Assembly: GCA_037974335.1 (NCBI GenBank)
Contig: CM075761.1
Span: forward strand, 12,079,543 to 12,143,542
DNA length: 64,000 nt
Reading direction: 5' to 3'
Source of the DNA: Prionace glauca
Lineage: Eukaryota > Chordata > Chondrichthyes > Carcharhiniformes > Carcharhinidae
Below, piece after piece: positions 44,540 through 54,558 of the stretch. A program made the translations under genes and the position numbers. Numbering within the stretch: the stretch's first letter is position 1; each line of letters opens with the position of its first letter. The notes beneath the pieces were generated by a model. It did no database searches, was not told the DNA's origin, and saw only the letters and a program-made list of their open reading frames with translations.

Positions 44540-44860
44540 CCTTTCTACTCCACTGTGCCTGCAGAGAGCGAGCGTCGACCCCCTCCCTACCCCACTGTGC
44601 ATGCACAGAGGTAGCGCCGAGCCCCTCCCTATTCCACAGTGCATACAGAGAGGCAACGAGTTCCCCACCCTACCAGACTGTCCATGCAGAGAGACGGAGT
44701 GACCCCGCTCCCTAACCCACTGTGCCTGCAGAGAGGCAGTGAGAACCCCTTCCTAACCCACTGTGCCTGCAGAGAGGCAGTGAGAACCCCTTCCTAACCC
44801 ACTGTGCCTGCAGAGAGGCAGTGACACCCCCACCCTACTCCACCGACTGCAAGCAGAGTG
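44540..44860 (+). repeat. 41-bp minisatellite
   Basis: About seven to eight units with the core CACTGTGCCTGCAGAGAGGC followed by AGTGAGAACCCC-type sequence and TTCCTAACC. The last two full units are almost identical and earlier ones diverge. Confidence 0.88.
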
Positions 44861-45282
44861 ACAGTGGCCCCAAGTCCCACAACCAATCATTTAGAGTGAC
44901 ATTGGGCCTCCCTCCCTTCTGATTGGCCCGGTCCCCAAGGGCAAATCTGCCTTCAGGACCCATTCCTTCTGGTCGCGCCCCTGCAGGCCATGGACCATAT
45001 GCCCCACCAAATTCAGGCCCCACTCCTGTAGATCCAGCCACCTCGAACCTTGGTACTGCCTGGTGGGCATTGCCCAAAGGGCACATATCTTTGCTCTCAA
45101 CCTTGCCGAGTGCCCTCAATGGTTTCAATTCAACCAGCGAGATCATCACAACTCAAATTTGTACATGTGGATCAGTTCCTTTCCTCGCTGGACACAACCT
45201 CTCCCAGTGAGGCTGCAAAGGCATGTGTGCCACACAACTGGGCTTGTTTTTTTTACCTTAGAGCAGAGATGGCCGGAGGGGG

Positions 45283-46826
45283 AGACGGTATAGTGGGTGT
45301 GGGAGAGGGTGTAGTGGGTGGGGGAGAGGATGTATTTGGTGGTGGAGAGGGTGTAGTTGGTGGGGGAGAGGATGTAGTGGGTGGGCGAGAGGGTATAGTG
45401 GGTGGGGGAGAGGGTGCATGGGTGGGGAAAGTGTGTAGTGGGTGTACGAGGGGGTATAGCGGGTGGGCGAGAGGGTGTAGTGGGTTGGGGTGAGGGTGTT
45501 GTGGGTGTGGGAGAGGGTGTACTGGGTGTGGGAGAGGGTGTAATGTGTGGGGGAGAGGGTGCAGTGTGTGTGGGAGAGGGTGCAGTGGGTGGGGGAGAGG
45601 GTGTAGTGGGTGGGGGAGAGGGTGTAGTGGGTTGGGAGGGTGTGTAGTGGGTGGGGGAGAGGGTGTATTTGGTGGGGGAGAGGGTGTAGTGGGTGAGGGA
45701 GAGGGTGTAGTGGGTGTGGGAGAGGGTGTAGTGGGTGGAGGAGAGGATGCAGTGGGAGGGGGAGACGGTGTAGTGGGTATGGGAGAGGGTGTAGTGGGTG
45801 TGGGAGAGGGTGTAGTGGGTGGGGGAGTGGGTGGGGGAGAGGGTGTAGTGGGTGGGGGAGTGGGTGTAGTGGGTGGGGGAGAGGGTGTAGTGGGTGGTGG
45901 AGAGGGTGTAGTGGGTGGAGGAGAGGGTGTAGTGGGTGGGGGACTGGGTGTAGTGGGTGGGGGAGAGGGTGTAGTGGGTGGTGGAGAGGGTGTAGTGGGT
46001 GGAGGAGAGGGTGTAGTGGGTGGGGGACTGGGTGTAGTGGGTGGAGGAGAGGGTGTAGTGGGTGGGTGTAGTGGGTGGGGGAGTGGGTGTAGTGGGTGGG
46101 GGAGATGGTGTAGTGGGTGGAGGAGAGGGTGTAGTGGGTGGGTGTAGTGGGTGGGGGAGTGGGTGTAGTGGGTGGGGGAGAGGGTGTAGTGGGTGGAGGA
46201 GAGGGTGTAGTGGGTGGGTGTAGTGGGTGTAGTGGGTGGGGGAGAGGGTGTAGTGGGTGGGGGAGTGGGTGTAGTGGGTGGGGGAGAGGGTGTAGTGGGT
46301 GGAGGAGAGGGTGTAGTGGGTGGGGGAGAGGGTGTAGTGGGTGGGGGAGTGGGTGTAGTGGGTGGGGGAGTGGGTGTAGTGGGTGGGGGAGAGGGTGTAG
46401 TGGGTGGGGGAGAGGGTGTAGTGGGTGGGGGAGAGGGTGTAGTGGGTGGGTGTAGTGGGTGGGGGAGTGGGTGTAGTGGGTGGGGGAGAGGGTGTAGTGG
46501 GTGGGGGAGAGGGTGTAGTGGGTGGGTGTAGTGGGTGGGGGAGTGGGTGTAGTGGGTGGGGGAGAGGGTGTAGTGGGTGGGGGAGTGGGTGTAGTGGGTG
46601 GGGGAGAGGGTGTAGTGGATGGGGGAGATGGTGTAGTGGGTGGGTGTAGTGGGTGTAGTGGGTGGGGGAGAGGGTGTAGTGGGTAGGGGAGTGGGTGTAG
46701 TGGGTGGGGGAGAGGGTGTAGTGGGTGGGGGAGAGGGTGTAGTGGGTGGGGGAGAGGGTGTAGTGGGTGGGGGAGAGGGTGTAGTGGGTAGGGGAGTGGG
46801 TGTAGTGGGTGGGGGAGAGGAATGTT
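45283..46826 (+). repeat. 21-bp G-rich minisatellite, about 73 units
   Basis: The basic unit is GGTGTAGTGGGTGGGGGAGA plus G. Its period of 21 (7 codons) keeps frames open on both strands: the minus strand encodes HYTLSPT- or PLHPLPH-type repeats for over 580 residues in two frames. Variant units (GGGTGGGTGTAGTGGGTGGG, GGGGGAGTGGGTGTAG) recur in blocks, showing unequal exchange. The edges have more diverged units. I regard the long frames as a by-product, not genes. Confidence 0.95.
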
Positions 46827-46857
46827 TTCAGGTGGGGGGGATTTGAGTGATCGGTAC

Positions 46858-46945
46858 AAATTCTGTGGCACATCGTTTGGAAGAAACTTTTTCCCTTTAT
46901 TGGGAGAGTCAATAACCGGAGGACATGGATTTACCATGCTCTCTG
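46858..46945 (+). mobile_element. Old CR1-like LINE fragment
   Basis: The sequence encodes a diverged FFPLLGESITGGHGFT-type peptide, resembling the LFPLLE...RTRGHG block of CR1 ORF2 C-termini. Confidence 0.45.
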
Positions 46946-47123
46946 ATAAACGGGTGTTATATCCTGCAAATCCTGGCCAAGAAATCTTTGAGAGAAAGGA
47001 CACTCATTGTTAAAATAGGGAAAATTTCAACATGTACCATTGGAATAAGTAGCGGTTTTGAACTGTGTTTAACCGGATATTATATAGAGAGAGATGAACT
47101 TTGACAATGGCCCAGTTACTCAC

Positions 47124-47154
47124 CTTTCATTCCCGGCTCCCTCCGCTCGCTCTC
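47124..47154 (-). CDS. Candidate 31-nt exon following a transmembrane exon
   Basis: Minus strand: acceptor CTTGTTTCAG, 31 bases encoding (G)ERAEGAGNE plus two bases, then donor GTGAGTAA. It continues the frame of the exon at 47249 across a 94-bp intron. A small phase-1-starting cytoplasmic exon after a transmembrane exon resembles the layout of MHC class I and other Ig-superfamily genes. Confidence 0.5.
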
Positions 47155-47248
47155 CTGAAACAAGACACTGTGATCAGTAATTTAAACCTTCAAGGGGAGT
47201 CACATTGGATGAACAGTAATGATATTCCGACTGAACATTATTCCTCAC

Positions 47249-47350
47249 CTGATCTCCCTCTCTTCCAAATACAAATGGAGAGAAGGACAAAAAGGATAAT
47301 CGGGATCACCAGGATAATTACGGCAATGGAAAGTTCCAGATTGCACCATC
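47249..47350 (-). CDS. Candidate transmembrane exon of an unidentified type I membrane protein
   Basis: Minus strand: acceptor TTTTCTCGCTATAG, 102 bases, donor GTGAGG. The 33 complete codons read WCNLELSIAVIILVIPIILF, then VLLSICIWKRGRS: a hydrophobic span of about 22 residues followed by a basic stop-transfer. Both ends have a phase-1 split codon, and the next candidate exon is 94 bp away with fitting phase. This matches the architecture of transmembrane exons in MHC- and Ig-type receptors, but no extracellular domain exon was found in the window. A LINE fragment lies at 47542-47985. It may be an orphan exon or part of a pseudogene. The protein family is not identified. Confidence 0.55.
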
Positions 47351-47541
47351 CTATAGCGAGAAAACTATTACAAATTGCTGCTGGGTCAAATAAATCTTTC
47401 CGCGTTGCCGGGACCCGAAGCTGAACGCAAACACTCTAACCATTGCCTCCCGACATTGTGTTATATCCATAACTGAATCACCATTGGCATTTTTTTTCAG
47501 ATTATCATTAATCAAAACTCAACTGGAATCCCCACTTAAAC

Positions 47542-47985
47542 AGAATGACTACAAAAGCAGGTCAGAGGCTGGGAATCCTGTGGAGAATCACTCACCTCCT
47601 GACTCCCCAAAGCCTGTTCACCATCTATAAAGCACAAGTCGGAAGTGTGATGGATAAACTCCCACTTGCCTGGTTGGCTGCAACTCCAACAACGCGTAAG
47701 AAGCTTGACATCATCAAGGGCCAGGCAGCCCGCTCGATTGGCAACACATTCACTCCCTCCACCAGCCCACACTCAGAATCAGCAGTGTGTCTGCACACAC
47801 TGCAGCAACTCATCAAAGATCTTTAGACAGCATCTTCCAAACCTACGAGCTCCTCCATCTAGAAGGACATGGGCAGCGGATACATGGAAACACCACCACC
47901 TGCATTTTCGTCTCCGAACCACTCAACATCCCAACTTGCAAACATATCGGCATTCTGTCGCACTTGTTGGGTCAAAATCCGAGAA
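47542..47985 (+). mobile_element. Non-LTR retrotransposon 3' fragment (not CR1 types I-IV)
   Basis: The frame at 47545-47826 reads TTKAGQRLGILWRITHLLTP, LFTIYKAQVGSVMD and LDIIKGQAARSIGN, the C-terminal region after the RT in a jockey-superfamily-like LINE. The frame breaks by 47826. Downstream sequence continues to CACTTGTTGGGTCAAAATCC. Confidence 0.75.
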
Positions 47986-48010
47986 TTCCATCCCTGGGAA
48001 TTCCATCCCT

Positions 48011-48655
48011 GGGAACAGCCCCAGGGACAATCCCCTGGGGCTGTTCCCCACCAAAATAGATTTTCGGTCCTGGAGGCTACAGTTGAGGAGGAATCAACTG
48101 GGGATAGCCAAAGGGAGCAGGTCGCTGGGGATGAGCCTATTGTAAAAGCTCAGGTGGTTAGGGGTTGCAAAAGATTCGGACTTGTGATTGGGAATTCCAC
48201 CGTTAAAGGGACGGATAGGAGAGTCGGTAATAATGATAGGGACTCAGGGCTGGTGTGTTGCCTACCAGGGGTTGGGGTCCGGGATGTATCAGAGAGGATA
48301 TTCAAGACTCTCAGGGGAGAGGGAGATCAATCCCAAGTTATAATTCATGTGGGGACGCATGATATAGGGAGGCTAAGGGAAGGGGATATTAAGTAGAGAT
48401 TCATGGAGTTGGGATGGAAACTAAAGACAAAGTCAGACAGAGTGGTTATCTCTGGACTCTTGCCTGTGCCACGGGATAGTTTAGAGAGGAATAGAGAGAG
48501 GGAAAGTTTGAACTCGTGGCTGAGGGGATGGTGCAGGAGGGAGGGGTTCAAGTACTTGAGCAATTGGGGCTCGTTCTGGGGAAGGTGGGACCTTTATCAG
48601 AGGGATGGGATTCACCTGAACCAAAGGGGAACAAATATCCTGGGAGGTAAAACTC
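48011..48655 (+). pseudogene. CR1 type I ORF1 fragment (esterase-like domain)
   Basis: It starts with a fold-back (48011-48049: GGGAACAGCCCC against GGGGCTGTTCCC). It then encodes KIDFRSW/NRFSVLEATVEEE, IGNSTVKGTDRRV (nucleophile block with Ser), VCCLPGVGVRDVSERIF, VIIHVGTHDIGRLREGDI, and, after an in-frame TAG at 48394, FMELGWKLKTKSDRVVISGL and RDGIHLNQRGTNILGG. This copy ends at 48655 with no ORF2. Compared with 38692-39513 it retains the residues after HLNQR but carries the internal stop. The position, 5' of the 3' end, shows it did not arise by ordinary 5' truncation. Confidence 0.87.
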
Positions 48656-48769
48656 CCATGTGGGACACGCTCTAAATCCTTTCTGAAATCTGTGTTCACA
48701 CATCAAGTGCACAGCCCGCATCCACACAAATAGTAACCCCTCGAAAATGCAGTTAAATTTATGTGGCAT

Positions 48770-48945
48770 GATATCCTTTTGGCAAAACCAAGCTGACTAT
48801 CCTTCATTAATACTTGTCTCCCCAAGTGGAGAATAATTTTATGCCTCAATGTTTTTTTTCCTCCAGTTTCCCTACCACTGGAGTTAAACTCAATCGCCTC
48901 TAATTTTCTGATCCCTCCCATCATTGGCTCCTGTTCTATCCGTCC
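48770..48945 (-). mobile_element. Old CR1-like RT fragment
   Basis: Minus-strand sequence resembling the RT block around NSQHGF and SLTSVVGKL in CR1s (AACCAAGCTGACTATCCTTC; TTTCCCTACCACTGGAGTTA). It is strongly decayed. Confidence 0.55.
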
Positions 48946-49586
48946 ACACAGAGGACAGTCGGGATTTATGCTGATACATTTAAAACCCCCTTTTCAATTT
49001 ACAAAATCAGAGAGTTTATTGGACTTAAAGTCTTACTGAGTGACTTTACACCACATCAGGACCAATGTATCTTTATTCTATACTGTTGAATTAAATTACA
49101 TTGTCACTTTAAGATGTTTGAGTCCTGAGACATTTCCATTTCAAGCAAAGTTTCTGTTCTACAGCCGGTTCAGCCATTTCTGTGATGTTGATGAAACCGG
49201 AAATCAGTTTGGTTCAAATCACTCAATCCCCTGTTTAGTATAGCTCAGTGCCCCTAATACAATTTTGAAATTATTTATGTTAACCGTGTGTGAATTAAAA
49301 CGGCATCAGAACATGCTGACATGGGATTTGCAGAAGACAATCGCGCTCCGGGAAAACAGTGTCAGCATTGAGCAAAGCGATGCAAGCTTGGCACCTGTGC
49401 CCTGAGAAAAAAACAGGGAAGGAAACTTTCTAAATTATTGACTCGAGACCTACTCAATCCTCAGCCGGATGTGATATCTCAATATTATCGTACTCGTGAT
49501 GTGTTTTTGCTTGGATAAATTACTTAGAAATGCAGTAAGGGCACAATTTTTTTTACCACAAAGCTGGAACTTTGTTTCAGCGTGGA
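48946..49586. other. No recognised feature
   Basis: AT-rich, unassigned single-copy-looking sequence with only short frames. Confidence 0.5.
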
Positions 49587-51817
49587 TTACGGGGGATATT
49601 GAAGACTTGGTCAGGAAGAAGAGGGAGGCGTATGTTAGGTCAAAACAAATGGGTACGGAGAGTGCGCTGGAGGAATATAGCGAGAGTAGGAGAGAGCTAA
49701 AAAGGGGAATTAGAAGGGCGAAGAGAGGGCATAAGATGGCTTTGGCTGGTAGGATTAAGGAAAATCCAAAGGCATTTTATTCCTATATCAGAGGCAAGAG
49801 AGTAGTTAGAGGGAAAATTGGTCCTCTTAGGGACAAGAGTGGTGAGTTGTATATTGAGTCGGAGGGGATGGGGGAGCTCCTGAATGAATAATTTGCGTCG
49901 GTATTCACGAAGGAGAGAGGTTCGGAATCGTGTGGTCTCTTGGAGGGAGTGGAGGTTCATTTGCAGGATATAGTTATTATGAGAGAGAAAGTGCTAGGGC
50001 TTTTAGGTAGCGTAAAGACGGATAAAGCGCCGGGGCCTGATGGTATTTATCCCAGGCTGCTTAGGGAGGCGAAAGATGAAATTGCTGGGCCTCTGGCGCA
50101 AATCTTTGTCTCTTCTTTGGACACAGGTGAGGTCCCAGAAGACTGGAGGGTAGCAAATGTGGTCCCGTTGTTCAAAAAAGGTAGTAGGGATAACCTTGGG
50201 AATTATAGACCGGTGAGTTTGACGTCGGTGGTAGGGAAGTTAATGGAAAAAATACTTAGGGGTAGGATGTATGAGCATTTGGAGCGTTGCGATCTGATTA
50301 GGGATACGCAACATGGCTTTGTTAGAGGGAGGTGTTGCCTTACGAATCTGGTGGAATTCTTTGAGGAGGTGACAAAAACGGTTGACGATGGGAGAACCGT
50401 TGATGTCATCTATATGGATTTCAGTAAGGCGTTTGACAAAGTCCCTCACGGTAGGCTGGTAGAAAAGGTTAAGGCGCATGGGATACGAGGCCAGGTAGCT
50501 AGGTGGATTGAGAACTGGCTGGGAAATAGGAGACAGAGGGTAGCTGTGGAGGGGACCTTGTCGGGCTGGAGGCCAGTGATCATTGGTGTGCCGCAGGGTT
50601 CAGTACTGGGACCTCTCCTCTTTGTAGTCGACATAAATGACTTGGAAGAGGGCGTAGGTGGTGTGATCAGCAAGTTTGCTGATGACACCAAGATGGCAGG
50701 GTTGGCGGGTACGGAACTGGATTGTCAGGTGATACAACAGGATATAGATAGGTTGGTGCAGTGGGCAGATAGGTGGCAGATGGCATTTAATCCTGACAAA
50801 TGCGAGGTGATGCATTTTGGACGGAATAATGCAGAGAGGAGCTATGTGATAAAAAGGAGGCCGATTAGGAGTATAGACATACAGAGGGACCTGGGAATGC
50901 AGGTTCACAAATCCATGAAGGTTGCGTCACAAGTGGAGAAGGTTGTTTGGAAGGCTTATGGGATGTTGGCCTTTATAGGAAGGGGCATAGAGTATAAAAG
51001 CTGCTGTCTAATGCTTCAGTTGTACAGAACGTTGGTTAGACCGCATTTGGAGTACTGCGTCCAGTTCTGGTCACCTTACTACCGGAAGGACGTGGAGTCT
51101 CTGGAAAGGGTGCAGAGGAGGTTTACCAGGATGTTGCCTGGCATGGGGGGACTGGGTTACGAGGAGAGGTTGAAGAAAGTGGGACTATTCTCCTTGGAAA
51201 GACGGAGATTGAGAGGGGACATGAAAGAAGTATACAAGATAATGAAGGGAATAGATAGAGTTAATAGTGAGAAACTGCTCCCTAGACTGGGTACGAACAC
51301 GAGAGGTCATCATTTAAGGGGGAGAGGTATAATTTGGAGGTGAGAAGAAGGTTCTTTACGCAGAGAGTTGTGGGGGTCTGGAATGCGCTACCGAGTAGGG
51401 TGGTGGAGGCAGGAACGTAGGACTCGTTTAAGATGCAGTTAGATAGGCACATGAGTGAAACGAGTATGGAGGGATATGGTAGGGGCTATTAAATAGGGTT
51501 AAACCTCGGGAGACACCGGAAAGGCAGGCTGTAAGATTAATATTTTTGTCTTTATTCCACAGGTGGAGGTCCACCTCGTGTCAAACGAGGGGCATGCACA
51601 CGGTGGGTCGTGCGTGGGCGTCCCAGGAGTGGCCTAGTACTTCATGTCGGTGTGTGTGCTTGATCCTGGACCAGTAGATGGACGCCGCAACAGCTCAGTG
51701 ACTAGCACTGCTGGCTGTGCAGACACATGGATTTGGGCCTGTGTCTGTGGGAGTTTGCGCATTCTCCCTGTGGTTGCCCGGGTTTCCTCCGGGTGCTCCG
51801 GTTTCCTCCCACACCCT
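49587..51817 (+). mobile_element. CR1 LINE, type III, 5'-truncated, tail missing
   Basis: It begins in the linker (ITGDIEDLVRKKREAYVR) and runs through RT and C-terminus to the 3' UTR (SINE-like block at about 51720-51812), where it ends abruptly before the GTTCTTT tail. Confidence 0.93.
49940..51343 (+). pseudogene. CR1 ORF2, RT and C-terminal domain, 467 residues
   Basis: The frame covers [130 protein letters not shown] and SLERRRLRGDMKEVYKIM. A frameshift about 51343 (GRGIIWR) cuts it before the last 55 residues, which continue to about 51492. Upstream, 49587-49891 (linker) stays open until a TAA where NEYFASVFT should be. Catalytic residues are intact, so the damage is limited to these few changes. 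Confidence 0.9.
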
Positions 51818-51819
51818 CA

Positions 51820-51955
51820 CCTCTCTTCTTTCTAACGAAAACAACGTCGAGTCCCTCAGCCTTTTCTCATAGGACCTCCCCTCCATACCAGGCAACATTC
51901 TGGTAAACCTCCTCTGCGCCCTTTCCAATGCCTCCACATCCATCTCATAATGCTT
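51820..51955 (-). mobile_element. CR1 type I ORF2 fragment
   Basis: On the minus strand it encodes KDVEALERAQRRFTRMLPGM and EGRSYEKRLRDSTLFSLER. It has no tail and abuts the plus-strand type III element. Confidence 0.88.
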
Positions 51956-52055
51956 AATCATAATGTTTAATTCATTAATTTCCGTATGACCTGACACAGA
52001 TTACAATTCCAGGTTTTTCTGCCCTCCCTGGGAATGAGTGATTACTTGGGATTAT

Positions 52056-52200
52056 TCTGGTGTCACATTTCGTCCAGACCAGATGTGGTCGGTCGATTAT
52101 CTCCCAGGAAAGACATTAGTGATTTATTAAGTTGATGATGTTTGCCACGGATTACACTAGATTTTAATTTACTTGTCTTAATTCATTTAATTTAAATTTT
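52056..52200 (-). mobile_element. Possible old SINE fragment (second SINE family)
   Basis: On the minus strand, weak similarity to the CCTTTAGG...GAAATCTGCC...CTGGTCTGG...TGTGAC body seen at 23568 and 62586. Much decayed. Confidence 0.35.
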
Positions 52201-52248
52201 TCCATCCGCCCTGGTGCTATTTACAAGTTAAACAGTCATTAACACTTT

Positions 52249-52436
52249 TCATTCAACGAGTGACCATGTTCCTTTGATGTGAGCCTCCTCTTCAGTTCCT
52301 TGCACAGGGTTTACACGGTATGCCTCTGTACAGAGGTTGGGAACCTGTCCTCTCTCATCGTGGCCTCCATTAAAGACATTAAGTCCTTCCATTTTGTCGC
52401 CCTGAATGCGGCTGACCTTTCCAAAATTAATTATGG
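52249..52436 (-). CDS. Candidate terminal exon of an unidentified host gene
   Basis: On the minus strand a pyrimidine-rich tract (TTTCTTTATTTTCTTGTTTC) ends in ATGCAG at 52437. Then follow 188 bases open to TGA at 52249: (x)IINFGKVSRIQGDKMEGLNV, FNGGHDERGQVPNLCTEAYR, VNPVQGTEEEAHIKGTWSLVE. Phase 1 would be required. The peptide is polar and has no known domain I can name. The sequence is not part of any repeat seen in the window. It could equally be chance. No neighbouring exon was found. Confidence 0.35.
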
Positions 52437-52747
52437 CTGCATGTAAATAGAAACAAGAAAATAAAGAAAGACTAACATTATTTTTAGTAATGACCATGGA
52501 ATTATTCTCAGCCCAGAGGAGCAGAATGTCCAAGTGGATGTATTGGTGATTTTTTTCCTCTGAGCGTGGCTGATCAGCTGCAAATGATTCATTCTTTCAC
52601 GATGAAATTCGTTTTGTGGAAAGTAAACATTGACCGAATTTTCTATTTGACTGACTATCTCAGTAGTTCTGACCCTGCAAATGTGTTTCTCTGAAGGAGG
52701 AGTGACGAAAACACAAACCTGCAAAGAGATGCTACAACGTTCAAGGT

Positions 52748-53474
52748 GTTCCCTTGAGAGACGTCGGCTGAGGGGGGATTTGATAGAGGTTTATAAGATT
52801 ATGAAGGGGACAGATAGAGTAGATGGTGATAAGCTTTTTCCGCTATTAGAAATGGATAGAACGAGGGGTCACGGGCTTAGGGTGAGGGGGGCTAGATATA
52901 AGACTAATGTTAGAGGGCAGTTTTTCACACAAAGGGTAGTGGGGATGTGGAATGCACTGCCGAGTAAGGTGGTGGAAGCAGGCACGCTAGGGTTGTTCAA
53001 GAGTCACTTGGACAGCCACATGAGCAGTTTACATATAGGGGGATATAGCAGGCCTTATTAAGCATTGTAGGCTTGGGGTCAGTTTAGTCTCAGGGGTATA
53101 GAGTCTTTAATAATGAAATTTTTATCCACAGGCACTTACCATCTCGAGGGCATCATGACAGCTCAGAGGCTATCTCTGTTGCTGTGCGGACACATGGATT
53201 TGGGCCTGTGTCCGTGGGAGTTTGTGCGTTCTCCCCGTGGTTGCGTGGGTTTCCTCCGGGTGCTCCGGTTTCCTCCCACATCCCAAAAATGTGCTTTTAG
53301 GCTGATTGATTGGGTAACAAATTGTCCCTATATTGGACCTCCCTGATCCTCACACATTAGGCATAGACTAGAGTCATGAATAGGTCACTGACCATGGGAC
53401 GGCGGCGCGGGCTCGTTGGGCCGAAGGGCCTGTTTCCCGTGCTGTTTTGTTCTTTGTTCTCTTTGTTCTTTGTG
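52748..53474 (+). mobile_element. CR1 LINE, type III, 3' portion
   Basis: It encodes the ORF2 end from [20 protein letters not shown] to SLHIGGYSRPY (52681-53061 frame), then the 3' UTR, which lacks about 80 bases present in sisters (it jumps to CTTACCATCTCGAGGGC), and a GTTCTTTG-type tail. Confidence 0.92.
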
Positions 53475-53626
53475 TTACAAAGTTGCTGGACTGCGGTAAC
53501 ACAGGGAACCGGAAGACAAGGTGAAAATGCACAATTTGCAGACACAAGGAGCGGCGGTGAAAATGGCGCACTGAAAATATCAGAACAGTGTGAAGTGTGA
53601 ACCAGCATAGAATAGAACCAGCATAG

Positions 53627-53712
53627 AACCCTACAGTGCAGAAACAGGCCCTTCGGCCCATCGAGTCTGCACCGAACACAATCCCACCCAGACCCTATCC
53701 CCATATCCCTGT
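53627..53712 (-). mobile_element. HE1-type SINE 3' end fragment
   Basis: On the minus strand: GGCCGAAGGGCCTGTTTCTG with the GACTCGATGGGCCG motif and a CTACAGTGCAGAAA end at about 53630. Confidence 0.75.
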
Positions 53713-54221
53713 GGTTGAGAGTTTCCTGTTTATGGACTCAGAGGCCGCGGACAGCTCAGTCTATAACTAGAAACATCTTCTAGCTAGTGCTAAAGACGTG
53801 TTAAGACTGATCTAAACTGTGTTGAAAAGAAAATGTGGCTGAATTCAGCAACATGACGGTTTGTGAAATTCGAGTGGACACAGGGGATAGCAGAATGTTG
53901 CGTTGAATTCATCCAAAACACATATTCTGTTTTCTACAAACAAGTACACAATGAAAAAACATTCAAAAAGATGCAACTGCATTAGTGCCGTTTCACCCAG
54001 TACAAGTCTCCCTATTTTTTTTATGTATCATAATTACACCTTTTGATGACCGGGCTATGGGCCATCCATTCCGGGATGGTCCTTATATTTCACAGGAAAT
54101 TTCCCCAACATCTATATAATCGCCACCATCCCCAACCCCACATCCCATATTCCACCCCCACCATTAACCCACTATTTAATTCTGTTCTCTTTTCTCAGTT
54201 TGTTATTACAGAGGAGATTAT
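53713..54221. other. No recognised feature
   Basis: Unassigned sequence with only short frames. Confidence 0.5.
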
Positions 54222-54535
54222 AGTGTAGATACAGTGCAGAAACAGGGCCTTCGGCCCATCGAGTCTGCACCGACCACAATCCCAACCAGGCCCTACCCCC
54301 ATATTCCTACATATTATACCCACTAATTCCTCTAACCCATGCAGCCCTGGATACTAAGGGGCAATTGCTTAGCATGGCCAATCAACGTCTTTGGACTGTG
54401 GGAGGAAATCGGAGAAACTGGTGGAAACTCACGCAGACACGAGGAGAATGTGCAACCTCCACATGGACAGTGACCCGAGCCGGGAATCAAACCCAGGATC
54501 CTGGAGCTGTGAACCAGCAGTGCTAACCACTGTTT
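54222..54535 (-). mobile_element. HE1-type tRNA-derived SINE, full-length type
   Basis: On the minus strand: head with ACAGTGGTTAGCACTGCTG, box-B-like GGGTTTGATTCC, body CTCCTCGTGTCTGCGTGAGT, and tail GATGGGCCGAAGGCCCTGTT. A T/A-rich run at 54533-54558 lies at its head side. Confidence 0.93.
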
Positions 54536-54558
54536 TTTTTTCTTTTTTTTCTTTTTCA

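Larger units (their letters stand above)
43830..45245 (+). repeat. Duplicated segment, copy 2 (uninterrupted by CR1)
   Basis: It is homologous to 16600-17237 plus 20769-20890, which flank nested CR1s. It differs by carrying a SINE (43935-44212) and an expanded 41-bp repeat (44540-44860). Confidence 0.72.

Noticed and set aside
45146-47003. Long minus-strand frames (580+ residues) of Pro/His/Thr repeats
   Set aside because: They arise from the 21-bp minisatellite whose period is a multiple of three. Two overlapping frames are equally open, with no splice or start context.
46900-47100. A third exon downstream of the transmembrane exon (acceptor-like TTTGCAG about 46970)
   Set aside because: It would hit a stop after two codons and falls next to an old LINE fragment, so it is not convincing.
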